Under the pieces are notes generated by a model, which searched no databases, was not told the origin of the DNA, and saw only the letters and a list, made by a program, of their open reading frames with translations. A DNA stretch of 64,000 nt from assembly GCF_001889305.1 (NCBI RefSeq), contig NZ_CP013074.1:1457288-1521287 (forward strand). Reading direction: 5' to 3'. Source of the stretch: Dehalococcoides mccartyi. GTDB lineage: Bacteria; Chloroflexota; Dehalococcoidia; Dehalococcoidales; Dehalococcoidaceae. A program made the translations under genes and the position numbers. Of the stretch, positions 1-8,893 are shown one piece after another (position 1 is the stretch's first letter; the number at the start of each line of letters is the position of its first letter).

Positions 1-495
1 TATAACCGGGTATAACGGTGCATTGATATCCCACCCGAAGTCACCCAACGTATCATAAAGCAGTTTTCGGGAAATAAGCCCTTCAGAATCAGGTAACCGG
101 CCGGGCTGGGGGATATTCAATTTCGCCTCTACCCGTTTCTTGCTGCCCTCAAAGCCCCGGCGCATCTTAAGCTCCAGATAGGCAGGGCAGTCCGCTTCCG
201 GCCAGACAGAATCCCCGTACCACCGCAAACGGATTTTATCTTTCTGGTAATCACCGGAAATGGAACGCTCAAATAAATCCAGCCCGGCAGTATCGTAGTA
301 CAGGCTGTTTATCTGTTCCGAGGCATATCCGGGATGGGGCAGGGCGACAGTCCTAAGCAGGCCATATGCCATGCGTACCTTTGCCGGACTAAGATAAAAC
401 TTGCGCTCTATCCTGGGCTGAAACTGGGTTATATTTTGACGCTGCCTGGTACTTCGGCTGAGGGCCGAAACCCCGGATTTATCAGTTAAACTCAT
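1..495 (-). CDS. VTC-domain polyphosphate polymerase, C-terminus beyond window
   Basis: The first 165 codons of a gene that continues past the left edge. From the ATG at 495 the protein has a basic N-terminus, then an ERKFYLS segment, an INSLYYDT segment, KIRLRWYG and YLELKMRRG. This pattern of a Glu-rich strand, SxYxDT, KxRxRxY and ELK is typical of the CYTH-like VTC domain that makes polyphosphate from ATP or binds it (family knowledge). The next gene downstream on the same side of the window encodes a Cthe_2159-like surface protein, a partner often found beside bacterial VTC proteins. The gene lies outside the rdh cassettes and looks like older chromosomal content. Catalytic activity is inferred, not shown. 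Confidence 0.75.
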   Translation of the reverse strand, partial: MSLTDKSGVSALSRSTRQRQNITQFQPRIERKFYLSPAKVRMAYGLLRTVALPHPGYASEQINSLYYDTAGLDLFERSISGDYQKDKIRLRWYGDSVWPEADCPAYLELKMRRGFEGSKKRVEAKLNIPQPGRLPDSEGLISRKLLYDTLGDFGWDINAPLYPVI

Positions 496-528
496 ATTTT
501 AGTTTGCCTTTCTATAAAACAGATAGTA

Positions 529-2364
529 TCAGGGCCGTCCCCCGCCGCCAGGGAAGCTGCCGCCACCGGGAAAACTCCCGCTGCCGCCCGAACCTGCCTG
601 AGTGACCACCCCGGAAATAGTCAGCGTAAGCACCTGGCTGCCGCCGGTATAAACCCCGCCGGAGTACAAACCGTCTGTGGCCGTACCGCTTGAATATCCG
701 CCGGTATAAACCAGACAGGTTAAACCGGAACTTAGCAGGGGCGAACAGAGAACTACAGACTGATAAGCTTTGGGTGAGATATAGGTAAGTATATCTTCAC
801 CAGTGGAGGTTTCAATATGGATCAGGCTGCCGGCTGCCTGAACTGTACTGAAATTAAGCATCAGGGAATACTGGCTGGACGAACTGTCCGGTGCCTGGGC
901 CATGCCGGAGCTGCCTACTGCCAGCAGATACCCCCCGCTGACTTTAAACGTACCCATGTAATCCAGTGCCCCGTTATCATTGCCGGTAGGACCGCTTACA
1001 ATCACAATACCGCCAGTCATAGCAGCCGAGCCGTTGGTATCTATGCCATCTCCCGAAGCATTTATCACCAGATAACCGCCGTTGATATACAGCCAGTTAT
1101 CAGTTGAGGAAGTAAAGCTGTTCTGGCCGGGTCTGCCATTTATGGAAGATTGGTCATTGCCGCCGGCAACATTTATGCCGTCGTCACTGGAAACTACGCT
1201 GATACTGCCGCCATTAATGGTTATCTCCGCGCTCTCAATACCCTCGTAGCTTTTCAGGATACTTATTGTCCCGGCGTTTATTTCAATACTGGTATCAGCA
1301 TGAATACCATCATCTCCGGAAGAAAGAATCAGGCTGCCGCCGCCGATAAGCAGGCTGCTGTTGGAATGCAGGGAGTCATCAGAGGAATCTATCTTCAGAT
1401 TTCCCCCGCTGATAGTCAGCTGGCCGCCGGCTTTTAATCCTTTGGCACTGCCGGTTACAGCAGAAGCTACGGTATTATCATCCACCCCCCAGAACCCCCA
1501 ACTGCCCCCCATACCACCCGCCGGATTGCTATTATTTACGCTGCTGCTATTTGCACTGCCGCCCCCGCAGAAGATTGTTATTTCACCGCCGCTTACAGTC
1601 AGGTCTGTTTCAGCCTGAACACCATCTTCGCCAGCTGTAATATCCAGATAACCGCTTTCAATTAAGACAAATCCCTTTTCGGCATTTTCATCATTGGTAG
1701 ACTGAATGCCATCCCCCCCGGCCTCAATAATAACTGAAGCCTGGCGGATAACTACCGAATCACGCCCCTTAATCCCGTCATTAACGGCTTTGACCACCAG
1801 CGTCCCGGCAGTTATTTCCAAGTCGTCTTTGCTTTGAATACCGTTATTGTAATTTCCGGTTACAGTCAATGAACCGTTACCGTTTATAGTCAGGTCTGAC
1901 TTGCTGAAAATAGCCGCATTAGGTTCGTCTACGGCCGAACCTTCCGAAAAATAAGACTCCCCATCTGAAACATAATTTTCAGTGCCCTCCGCCAGAGTAA
2001 TAAAGGCATTGGCGGCGCTTTTAATATAAATAGCCGAGCTGGCCGAGCAGCTTATATTTACCCCGTTCAGGATAATTATTACATCAGCCTCATCTTTGGT
2101 ATCTACAATTATCCGGCCGTCCGCCAGCTCACCGCTTAGGGTGTACGTGCCAGCTGAAGTGATAACCAGCTGACTGCCGTCAACAGTTACGCCCTCACCC
2201 TCAACACTGATAGTCTCTGCCAGACTGATGCTGGTGAAAATATCAGTTTGCCGGGTAGTGCCCGAATCTGTATCTGACAACTGGGATGAGCAGGAAATCA
2301 GGCCGGCAAATAAAACCAGCATACAAACCAATAAAAGTGCTTTGTCCAAAAACGTTTTTTGCAT
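529..2364 (-). CDS. Cthe_2159-like carbohydrate-binding lipoprotein with beta-helix repeats
   Basis: A 611-residue exported protein. An ATG at 2409 is possible, but the one at 2364 is preferred: it follows an AAGG-type ribosome site and begins a lipoprotein signal with hydrophobic core and lipobox LISC. The mature part is built from imperfect repeats rich in Gly, Ser, Asp and Ile/Val with patterns such as SDDGI, GDGI and GGxLxI, as expected for a right-handed parallel beta-helix. The C-terminus is a Gly/Pro-rich tail. The family (Cthe_2159, described as a polygalacturonate/cellulose-binding fold) commonly neighbours VTC genes, as here. It probably sits on the outer face of the membrane. The ligand is unknown. 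A few bases separate it from the VTC gene, so co-transcription from about 2.4 kb is likely. Confidence 0.75.
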   Translation of the reverse strand: MQKTFLDKALLLVCMLVLFAGLISCSSQLSDTDSGTTRQTDIFTSISLAETISVEGEGVTVDGSQLVITSAGTYTLSGELADGRIIVDTKDEADVIIILNGVNISCSASSAIYIKSAANAFITLAEGTENYVSDGESYFSEGSAVDEPNAAIFSKSDLTINGNGSLTVTGNYNNGIQSKDDLEITAGTLVVKAVNDGIKGRDSVVIRQASVIIEAGGDGIQSTNDENAEKGFVLIESGYLDITAGEDGVQAETDLTVSGGEITIFCGGGSANSSSVNNSNPAGGMGGSWGFWGVDDNTVASAVTGSAKGLKAGGQLTISGGNLKIDSSDDSLHSNSSLLIGGGSLILSSGDDGIHADTSIEINAGTISILKSYEGIESAEITINGGSISVVSSDDGINVAGGNDQSSINGRPGQNSFTSSTDNWLYINGGYLVINASGDGIDTNGSAAMTGGIVIVSGPTGNDNGALDYMGTFKVSGGYLLAVGSSGMAQAPDSSSSQYSLMLNFSTVQAAGSLIHIETSTGEDILTYISPKAYQSVVLCSPLLSSGLTCLVYTGGYSSGTATDGLYSGGVYTGGSQVLTLTISGVVTQAGSGGSGSFPGGGSFPGGGGRP

Positions 2365-2593
2365 ATATCTTAACCTTTCCAAAAGAGGATAACAGTCAAA
2401 TATATACAAATTATGAAGAATTAAAGAGGTGGTGGAAGTCCTATAATATATCAGGAGAAAAGACTGTCTTTATGAACAGATTTTTAACTAGATATTCAAT
2501 GTACAGAGCTTGTGAAAACTTTAACAGAGGCAAAATACCTGATAGTCAATCCAGATTTACTGAAATTCTTTAGTAACCGTAACTCCTAAAAAT

Positions 2594-2624
2594 AAAGAGG
2601 GGGAAAGGAACCTTCCCCCTCTTT
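2594..2624 (-). terminator. Hairpin downstream of the first rdhB
   Basis: Near-perfect inverted repeat with arms AAAGAGGGGGAAGG and its complement around a short loop, 25 bases past the rdhB stop. A/T-rich flanks on both sides make it a likely rho-independent terminator for the rdhAB operon arriving from the right. No further gene lies between it and the start of the lipoprotein gene at 2364. Confidence 0.65.
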
Positions 2625-2648
2625 AAATGAGTGTTACTATTTCCTGAA

Positions 2649-2921
2649 CTAGGCTTTCTTTGCCCTTCGAGCAGCTAACTGCCAGGTGACTGCCAGCACG
2701 ATAATAGATGGCAACCCAGTTACCAACAAGAACATATAAGCCGCTTTTGGTTCTACTTCTGCCAGACTGCCGAAGTAATTCTGGATAGTAAAAAGAAGCA
2801 ATCCCAAACCCAGAACGCCTATAACCCACTCATACCAGGATAATGAAATTTTCCTAGTGCGTAATCCCATCATAAGCCCCAGAAATGAGACTCCAAGAAT
2901 AAGACCAATTAAAAACCACAT
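2649..2921 (-). CDS. rdhB: Reductive dehalogenase membrane anchor RdhB
   Basis: A 90-residue hydrophobic protein with three predicted membrane helices (about 1-20, 32-48 and 63-82), the WYEW motif near residue 31 typical of RdhB, and a basic tail ending AARRAKKA. It is thought to anchor the exported RdhA to the outer face of the cytoplasmic membrane. It starts 20 bases after the rdhA stop. The reading frame is open further upstream, but the ATG at 2921 gives MWFLIGL, matching the homologue at 22675-22947, and an AGGAG lies upstream; an ATG at 2930 sits too close to it. It differs from the 22675 copy at several residues, while the genes to its right are nearly identical to their copies. Confidence 0.92.
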   Translation of the reverse strand: MWFLIGLILGVSFLGLMMGLRTRKISLSWYEWVIGVLGLGLLLFTIQNYFGSLAEVEPKAAYMFLLVTGLPSIIVLAVTWQLAARRAKKA

Positions 2922-2941
2922 AACTATCATTTCTCCTTTAA

Positions 2942-4387
2942 TTAATAACCACCATGTTTTGAAAAAGAAGTTGTATCCCATCCCATCGATGGTAGGGATA
3001 AATCCCACCAGTCTTCTTTCTCTTCCCCGGACTTCGCCCCATAACCAAAGGTCTTATCCGCTTTCCACAGAAATTCGTTAAATAGTGGAGTGGTAGACAG
3101 TGTGGCCTTAACCACATCATGTACCATGGCTGCGCCATTTACATTAAAAGTACATGTAGCCATACAGGTGCCACACCCGCCTTCAAAACAGTACATCCAA
3201 CACTCTATATGGTTTGCGTAGAACATCCGCTTGCCGGCAGGATGGATAATATCCGGTTTCCCATACAATGAGGGCAATTCCCAACTCGGTTCCTTATCAT
3301 AAGGGATTACCTGAGTCGGACAGGTTTGAGCACATTTATTGCAGGTTTGGCAAAAGCGCCAGATACCGGAATCTATAGGCGTGGTGGGTTCTAACGGCAA
3401 GTCAGTTATAAATGTGAAAAACCCTGAAACTGGCCCATAGTCCGGAGAGATACAATACCCGCTATTACGGCTTGATTCCGCCAGACCGGTAAGAATAGCA
3501 CTCACTGCTGCAGGCATAGGGCCAGCCTGTGGTACAGGATAACCATAGCAATGATACCCTATACCTCTGATAAACTCCTGAAAAGCCGGCTGAAGCATGC
3601 TGAAATGGCGATAGCGGGATACATTGGCTGCAAACTGCAATGATGATCTGTCGGAAGTACGATACATTTCCCGGGACATAGGCAAAGACATAGATATTTT
3701 GTAAAGCTTCCTATCAGGGAATACATATTTATCAGCATCTTCGTAACCAATATCTACATCTTCAAATATCTGTCTCTTATTAGGGACTTGTTTATGATAA
3801 GTGTAGAATACTTTTTCCTTCTCCAGACTGGAAATTTCGCCAAAACCAACCATACCGGCACCAAGAAAGGTAAGAACACTACGTACCATTCGGCTGTTTT
3901 CCTCAGGAGTACCCTCCCATTTAGGAACACCGGTTGTTGCCGGGGCAGGAATAAGGCCAGGGCCCATAAAAGATATACCGTGGATCATCATCGGTACAAT
4001 GGAACTGAATCCCAAAGCCTGGTCTCGCAAAGTTTTCCCAGGGGTATTATTGATGGCAGCTTCAACGTTAGGAGACATTATATTCGATGATAAACGCCGT
4101 TTTACCTCTTCACTTCCAAGGTAGTGAATCTGTGTTTCAGTCTGCTGTCCGCTAGCTCTACCATCCGGTGCAGTCAGCATATCCCAATCTACCTCAAGAG
4201 TGGGTTGATACAATTCTCTATCTTTTACCCACCATGGTCTTTTGTTTGCTGCAGACGGTGAAGCAATTACCTCATCAAGGTCCTTAAACACCGGCGCGGC
4301 AGCAGCGGCAGTACCAATGCCGGCTCCCGCCAAACCCAAAGCCCTAACGAAATCACGACGGCTTACTATTGAATGAAAATTGGACAT
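2942..4387 (-). CDS. rdhA: Reductive dehalogenase catalytic subunit RdhA
   Basis: A 481-residue corrinoid Fe-S enzyme of organohalide respiration. A Tat signal (SRRDFVRALGLAGAG, residues 9-23) precedes an Ala-rich h-region. The Fe-S motifs are CX2CX2CX3CP at residues 346-356 and an unusual second cluster, CWMYCFEGGCGTCMATC (396-412), with a longer spacing than the common CX2CX2CX3C. The gene heads an rdhA-rdhB operon. It has about 90-95% similarity by eye to 22969-24420, whereas the DNA upstream of its start is nearly identical between the two copies. Substrate unknown. Regulation is probably by the two-component pair at 7.1-8.8 kb, because repeats upstream of this gene and of the next rdhA share spacing. 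Confidence 0.93.
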   Translation of the reverse strand: MSNFHSIVSRRDFVRALGLAGAGIGTAAAAAPVFKDLDEVIASPSAANKRPWWVKDRELYQPTLEVDWDMLTAPDGRASGQQTETQIHYLGSEEVKRRLSSNIMSPNVEAAINNTPGKTLRDQALGFSSIVPMMIHGISFMGPGLIPAPATTGVPKWEGTPEENSRMVRSVLTFLGAGMVGFGEISSLEKEKVFYTYHKQVPNKRQIFEDVDIGYEDADKYVFPDRKLYKISMSLPMSREMYRTSDRSSLQFAANVSRYRHFSMLQPAFQEFIRGIGYHCYGYPVPQAGPMPAAVSAILTGLAESSRNSGYCISPDYGPVSGFFTFITDLPLEPTTPIDSGIWRFCQTCNKCAQTCPTQVIPYDKEPSWELPSLYGKPDIIHPAGKRMFYANHIECWMYCFEGGCGTCMATCTFNVNGAAMVHDVVKATLSTTPLFNEFLWKADKTFGYGAKSGEEKEDWWDLSLPSMGWDTTSFSKHGGY

Positions 4388-4551
4388 ATTCCATTTCTCC
4401 TTTTAGTTTGATTGCGTCCTTTCCCTATGTCACCTTGTTTTCTCTAACTTTCGTACGTCCTCCTCTTAACCATCATTGCTTATTTATACTCAATTCTATA
4501 AAAGGCGTGCGGGTTTTTAATCGTACTATATACGTATTCGTTATCATCATT

Positions 4552-4593
4552 AAGTGCCAAGGGATGTCACATATGTGCTCCCCAACAGTGCCC
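4552..4593 (-). promoter_or_regulatory. Phased GTGC repeats upstream of rdhA (2942-4387)
   Basis: Motifs AAGTGC, GATGTCAC, ATGTGC and CAGTGC begin at offsets 0, 11, 21 and 34. The same four motifs with the same offsets occur upstream of the rdhA at 5243-6727 (6895-6937). The spacing is roughly one helical turn, as for a dimeric activator binding one face of DNA. The likely binder is the response regulator at 8129-8797; that link is inference. Confidence 0.5.
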
Positions 4594-4728
4594 AAGGCAC
4601 AGCATAACCTGATAAACCAGTTTACATATTAGTAAACTCCCAATTTTTCAACCGGAAATGCCCAAAAGTCATAAAACCACATGATTATTGCGGCGGTGAA
4701 TAGCGGCTAGTCTTGCTAAAAACTAAAT

Positions 4729-4830
4729 CTATTTAGCCCTTCTAGCCACCAGTTACCAGACAACCAATAGCAGTACGAGACCAATAACCCCGAATATCAG
4801 TGACCCCATCCATGCTGACAAAGACACCGG
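4729..4830 (-). pseudogene. rdhB: rdhB C-terminal relic with an internal stop
   Basis: Read on the minus strand this gives an RdhB-like third helix and tail, SAWMGSLIFGVIG followed by VVW, a TAA codon, then LVARRAK and a stop. Intact RdhB proteins have WQL at this point, so a Gln codon has become TAA. No start, N-terminal helices or matching rdhA body remain. It lies between the rdhA leader and the next rdhB. The second copy (24762-24863) carries the same stop, so the decay is older than the duplication. Confidence 0.7.
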
Positions 4831-4896
4831 AGGAAGATGGAATGGGACTGATACTTTAAAATGAACTTGGCTAAATACTAGCCCATAAATAACAAA

Positions 4897-4920
4897 GGGG
4901 GAGAAACCAGTTTCTCCCCC
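4897..4920 (-). terminator. Hairpin downstream of rdhB (4947-5216)
   Basis: Inverted repeat GGGGGAGAAA / TTTCTCCCCC with a short CCAG-type loop, 27 bases past the rdhB stop. It probably ends the rdhAB transcript before the rdhB relic and the next rdhA promoter. Confidence 0.65.
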
Positions 4921-4946
4921 TAAATAATCTGTTAATATTCCTTAAA

Positions 4947-5216
4947 TTAAGACTGTTTGGTTTTCCTGACGGACAACTGCCAGGCTACACCCAGCAGTAT
5001 AAGGGCGATAATACCAAAAATAAGCGCCCCCATCCAGGCTGACTGGGGTTCATTTTCACGCAGAGAGCTGAAATAATGCTGACCGGTAGCAAATAAGGCT
5101 AATACACCCAAGCCGCCCAACAACCATTCATACCACTTTGTGAACACCCCCTTTTGCACCAGCCGATTAGCCACAAGAGCTATAACTGCACCTGCAAGCA
5201 ATCCAATCCAAAACAT
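4947..5216 (-). CDS. rdhB: Reductive dehalogenase membrane anchor RdhB
   Basis: An 89-residue protein with three predicted membrane helices and the WYEW motif near residue 29, ending in RKTKQS. It starts 26 bases after the stop of the rdhA at 5243-6727, with an AGGAG-type ribosome site. Its protein sequence is identical in the copy at 24980-25249. A third copy at 63570-63839 differs only at the last three residues. It serves as the membrane anchor for its rdhA partner (family knowledge). Confidence 0.93.
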   Translation of the reverse strand: MFWIGLLAGAVIALVANRLVQKGVFTKWYEWLLGGLGVLALFATGQHYFSSLRENEPQSAWMGALIFGIIALILLGVAWQLSVRKTKQS

Positions 5217-5242
5217 TACATTACTCCTTTATTCATTATGCC

Positions 5243-6727
5243 TTAGTAGGATGTATTTATACCGTAGGTATAATCATCTATATTCCACCAATCACGCGGG
5301 TCCTTGCGTCCGTAACCCATGGTTTTCTCCATATTGGCAAAGAAACTGTTGAAAACAGGAGTAACGGAAACGGTATTACGTACCAAATCATGTATAAATG
5401 AACCGTCACCATTGGTATTAAAGGGGCAACTGCTTTGACAGACCGGACAATGCGGACAGATGGTGGTATTGGTACGCCACCCGTTGAAACCGGGGCGTGA
5501 ACCGGGCTGGGTAGCTTCCCAGGACGGGTCACCTTTCTCAATAAGACCGAACGGACAACTATCTGCGCAGATACCGCAGGTCTTGCAGAAGTCATACACG
5601 CCGAAGTCTATGGGTTTAGTGGACATAAGGGGCATATCGGTCATTATTACCCACATAGCCCGGTTGGTAGTTCCGTATTTGGGAACCAAGATGGGTGATG
5701 ACATACGGCAGTGTTCGCCCATACCGGTTAAGGTCGCTATAGCACTGGAGTGGTAACCAGACATATGGGTAGAAACCGCAGTATACCCCAAAGCATGGAT
5801 AAACTCCTGAATGATAGCCCCGACAAAGGGGAACCTCTGATAAGACCAATATACAGCGGCATCCTCATATTCACCGGCCTGGCGTCTGGTGGACTCGTAA
5901 GGCTGGCGGGCAGTCCACTGGAGTATGTATTTGGCTTTGGCAGGAATGACCAGTTTGGTGGGTGTTTCAGCCGCTTCGTCTACGTTTTCTATTACCAGCT
6001 GTTTCCCGCCGCTTTTCTCATGGAAAAGCTTGAAAACATCCGAATCCATTTCCTGAGCACCTACATCACAGCCGCCAAGGAAACGGACTACCTGACGCAG
6101 AGTAAGCAGGTTCTCTTCGGGTGTGCCTTCCCAGCGCGGTACACCAAAATCCTGCGGGCGGAGTGTTTCACTTGAGCGGAGACCCAGGAATGATGTGAAG
6201 GCAGCCGTACCTCCGGCCGCTGAAATAGCCTTAGCAACATTAACCCTTTTACCACCCATATTTATTTCGCCGGGCCACATGCCCATCCGCATAAATTTGG
6301 TGGCCATAAAGAGGGCGGTTGTCCGGTTGTCTCCCAGACCGGCATAGCCGGGTTCCCAGCCCGGAAATTCCTTCTTCATGTAATCAAAAAGTACTTGCGC
6401 CTGTTCAGGGCTGGCCCAGGTACCAGAACTGCCGCCGGGGATACCCATGGCATATCTCTCCTGAGCCGTCAGTGTAGGCTTGGCCTGCATGGGGAAAACA
6501 CCCTCCAGTTTGGGCAGATTCTGCCAGTCAATGGGCACTGAAGGATCTTTGAACTCCCTCTCTTTAACCCACCACGGCAGCTTCTGTACTCCGCCGGAAG
6601 AAGCAGTCAGCTCATCCACATCATGAAAAACCGGGGCGGCAGCAGACACTGCTCCGACACCGGCACCAGCCAGACCCAAAGCCTTCATAAAATCTCTTCG
6701 GGAAAGTGTTGAATGAAAATTGGACAT
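5243..6727 (-). CDS. rdhA: Reductive dehalogenase catalytic subunit RdhA (triplicated type)
   Basis: A 494-residue RdhA. The Tat motif SRRDFMKALGLAGAG is at residues 9-23. The two Fe-S motifs are CKTCGICADSCP (381-392) and CPHCPVCQSSCP (424-435), both of the canonical CX2CX2CX3CP form. An identical protein is encoded at 25276-26760, and the 3' end of a third identical gene is at the right window edge. Triplication may raise dosage or reflect an actively moving unit. A divergent kinase/regulator pair starts 360 bases away and probably controls it. The ATG at 6727 is followed by MSNFHSTLSRR, the standard RdhA start. Confidence 0.95.
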   Translation of the reverse strand: MSNFHSTLSRRDFMKALGLAGAGVGAVSAAAPVFHDVDELTASSGGVQKLPWWVKEREFKDPSVPIDWQNLPKLEGVFPMQAKPTLTAQERYAMGIPGGSSGTWASPEQAQVLFDYMKKEFPGWEPGYAGLGDNRTTALFMATKFMRMGMWPGEINMGGKRVNVAKAISAAGGTAAFTSFLGLRSSETLRPQDFGVPRWEGTPEENLLTLRQVVRFLGGCDVGAQEMDSDVFKLFHEKSGGKQLVIENVDEAAETPTKLVIPAKAKYILQWTARQPYESTRRQAGEYEDAAVYWSYQRFPFVGAIIQEFIHALGYTAVSTHMSGYHSSAIATLTGMGEHCRMSSPILVPKYGTTNRAMWVIMTDMPLMSTKPIDFGVYDFCKTCGICADSCPFGLIEKGDPSWEATQPGSRPGFNGWRTNTTICPHCPVCQSSCPFNTNGDGSFIHDLVRNTVSVTPVFNSFFANMEKTMGYGRKDPRDWWNIDDYTYGINTSY

Positions 6728-6894
6728 ATTCCATTTCTCCTTTTAGTTTGATTACAGTCTTTCCTAGTGTTGCCCAGTCTTCGCTGAGCGCTCAAAAACC
6801 ATATCCTCCTCATCACCTACTTAAAAAACATACTAATTCTAAAGAGAATAAAGCAGACCGTAATCGTGCAAATTACGTAATCAACATCAGCATT

Positions 6895-6937
6895 AAGTGC
6901 CGCCCGATGTCACTAAAGTGCTTCCTGAAAGTGCACC
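6895..6937 (-). promoter_or_regulatory. Phased GTGC repeats upstream of rdhA (5243-6727)
   Basis: AAGTGC, GATGTCAC, AAGTGC and AAGTGC at offsets 0, 11, 21 and 34, the same layout as 4552-4593. The site lies in the 359-base divergent region between this rdhA and the kinase gene starting at 7087, about 170 bases from each start, so it could serve either promoter. The rest of the region is A/T-rich, with a TCCTCCT run about 75 bases before the rdhA start. Confidence 0.5.
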
Positions 6938-7086
6938 CTAGGAACAATTGTATTTGCGGGATGAAGTTTATATGCTGGTATAAGACTATTGAGTTAAAAA
7001 TGACAGATATCCAAAATAGCTACAGTGGTATATGATTATTGTAATGGTAAACATGTACTGATCTTGTTATGCGAGGATAATCTTAA

Positions 7087-8148
7087 ATGGTAAAAGATAT
7101 TTCCTTGAAAAAGAATAGCTTGCAAAACCTGGTTGACATGGTACTGCTTGATAACGCCCAGGATGATGTTATAGTTCTGGACCCGGATGCAGTGGAAATT
7201 GTTTATATAAATAAAAAAGCTGCCCAAGCAAGGGGATACGAACCCGAAGAACTTATCGGAACATCCCTTCATATTCTTCACACTCCGGATTCTGTTATCT
7301 CACTCGAGAAGAACTGGAGTAAACGCATACGAATACTCGAGCGAAAAGGTTTTAATATCGGAACAATTGTTCATGTATGCAAAGATGGCTCTATCATAAT
7401 TTCCGAGTGTTTAAGCCGTTTAATCAAAATTGACGGTAAAAAATATGTTATGGCAACCCATAAGAATATCTCTGATGATAACAATCAAATTGGTACTGCG
7501 GAAAGGGCAGCCGCTTATGTCAATGCCCAGGAGCAGGAGCGTGAGTGGATTTCTATGGAACTCCACGATAGAGTAATCCAAAATATGACCTCTATTCTGC
7601 ATAATCTTGACTCGTTTTACCCAAAGGATACAGATACAAAGAATGCTCTCAAAAATATTTCAGAACAGTTATCTAAAACCATACAGGAAACAAGATTTCT
7701 CACCAAAGAGCTTTACCCAAGCGCACTGGAGAGATACGGTTTAATCCCAATGATAAAAGATGAATTGTACAAACTGGAACAGGAAATGCCCTGTGAAGTT
7801 GACCTTTCTGCTCCGGGTAAACTTATAATTCCGCAATACTTATCATCAACCCTGTATCGAGTCATACATGAAGCTTTGAATAACATAAAAAAACACTCTA
7901 AAGCCACCAAAATCAGGCTCAAGCTTGATACCCAAAATAACCAGATACACCTGAGCATAACTGATAACGGGATAGGCTTGAATACCAACTTGCCTGACAC
8001 CAAGCGGCCCAGTGGAATAAATATAATGCGCCAGAGAATAAGTATCATCGGAGGAGATTTGGTTATTAAAAGCAGCACCAAGGGGACAACTCTAAAAGTA
8101 ATAGCCAATATACCGGAAGAATATTGTGATGAACTACCAAAACCCTGA
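7087..8148 (+). CDS. PAS-domain sensor histidine kinase, NarL-type partner (copy 1)
   Basis: A 353-residue kinase with no membrane helix, so probably cytoplasmic. A PAS domain spans about residues 15-130 (INKKAAQARGYEPEELIG). The HisKA_3 dimerisation helix contains EREWISMELHDR with the phospho-accepting His at about 160. The HATPase domain shows HEALNNIKKHSKAT (N box) and DNGIGLN (G box). It overlaps the downstream response regulator by about 20 bases, so the two are translationally coupled. It is divergent from rdhA 5243-6727 and is the likely sensor for that operon. The PAS ligand is unknown. An identical copy lies at 27121-28182. Confidence 0.92.
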   Translation: MVKDISLKKNSLQNLVDMVLLDNAQDDVIVLDPDAVEIVYINKKAAQARGYEPEELIGTSLHILHTPDSVISLEKNWSKRIRILERKGFNIGTIVHVCKDGSIIISECLSRLIKIDGKKYVMATHKNISDDNNQIGTAERAAAYVNAQEQEREWISMELHDRVIQNMTSILHNLDSFYPKDTDTKNALKNISEQLSKTIQETRFLTKELYPSALERYGLIPMIKDELYKLEQEMPCEVDLSAPGKLIIPQYLSSTLYRVIHEALNNIKKHSKATKIRLKLDTQNNQIHLSITDNGIGLNTNLPDTKRPSGINIMRQRISIIGGDLVIKSSTKGTTLKVIANIPEEYCDELPKP

Positions 8149-8797
8149 GATACGGATATTTGTTGTTGACGACCACGAGGTTGTCAGGCACGGGTTAAAA
8201 ACCATGTTGGAGACTGTGCCTGATTTTATCGTTGTGGGAGAATCCGATGGTAGCGAGGCTGTTGTTGAGAAAATATGCCAGTCTAAAGCGGATATTCTGT
8301 TGCTGGATATACGTATAGAAGGTTCTGACGGCTTTCAAATAGCATCTCAGGTAAAAGCCCGTTTGCCTGCGTTGAAAATAATCCTTATTTCCGGCTACGA
8401 TAGCAATCTGTATATTACTGAATCTCTGCGTCATAAAATCCGGGGATTTATACCAAAAGGGTGTCAAAAAGAATACATCTTTACTGCCATAAGAATGGTA
8501 GCGCTGGGCGCAACCGTATGGCACGGCGATCAAATATTTCAGGCCATACGAAATCTGAATTCCGACGAAAACCAGATAACCGTTTCCGAAGTTTCCGTCA
8601 CTAACGCCTTGCTCGATCCACGCGAACTGCAAATACTCACTTTAGTATCTGCAGGAAAAACAAATAAAGCTATCAGTGCTGAATTGGATATTTCTATAGA
8701 TATGGTGAAAAAAACAGTATCCAGGCTAATGCACAAATTTAATTCTACCAATCGGACACAATTAGCCACTGCCGGTTCTAAATTAAAATTAGTCTAA
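8129..8797 (+). CDS. LuxR/NarL-family response regulator (copy 1)
   Basis: A 222-residue regulator. The receiver domain has the acidic pair VVDDHE and phospho-acceptor Asp in LLLDIR (about residue 60). A LuxR-type HTH lies at about 165-215 (DPRELQILTLVSAGKTNKAI). A GTG at 8126 directly before the ATG is an alternative start. It overlaps the end of the kinase gene and is its expected partner. It is the natural candidate to bind the phased repeats at 4552 and 6895. The identical copy is at 28163-28831. Confidence 0.92.
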   Translation: MNYQNPEIRIFVVDDHEVVRHGLKTMLETVPDFIVVGESDGSEAVVEKICQSKADILLLDIRIEGSDGFQIASQVKARLPALKIILISGYDSNLYITESLRHKIRGFIPKGCQKEYIFTAIRMVALGATVWHGDQIFQAIRNLNSDENQITVSEVSVTNALLDPRELQILTLVSAGKTNKAISAELDISIDMVKKTVSRLMHKFNSTNRTQLATAGSKLKLV

Positions 8798-8893
8798 ATT
8801 TAATGTACCTAATTACTAAAATAAATATACAATCACTTTTAGCATTCTATACTTAATTAAGAACAAAACAAAATAACAATACTGTTAATCTAA

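Larger units (their letters stand above)
4345..8881. repeat. 4.5-kb duplicated block, copy 1
   Basis: This stretch reappears at 24378-28915 with about ten substitutions, most of them left of 5.25 kb, and one extra A in the second copy (in the A-run near 6.83 kb). It holds the rdhA start and leader, an rdhB fragment, rdhBA and the kinase/regulator pair. The block ends 55 bases before the att core at 8936, and the other copy ends 55 bases before its core at 28970. The duplication therefore reaches almost to the cassette boundary. Confidence 0.9.

Noticed and set aside
4369..4632. An 87-codon plus-strand frame repeated at 24402
   Set aside because: It lies antisense to the rdhA start and through its promoter repeats; its conservation is explained by the duplication.
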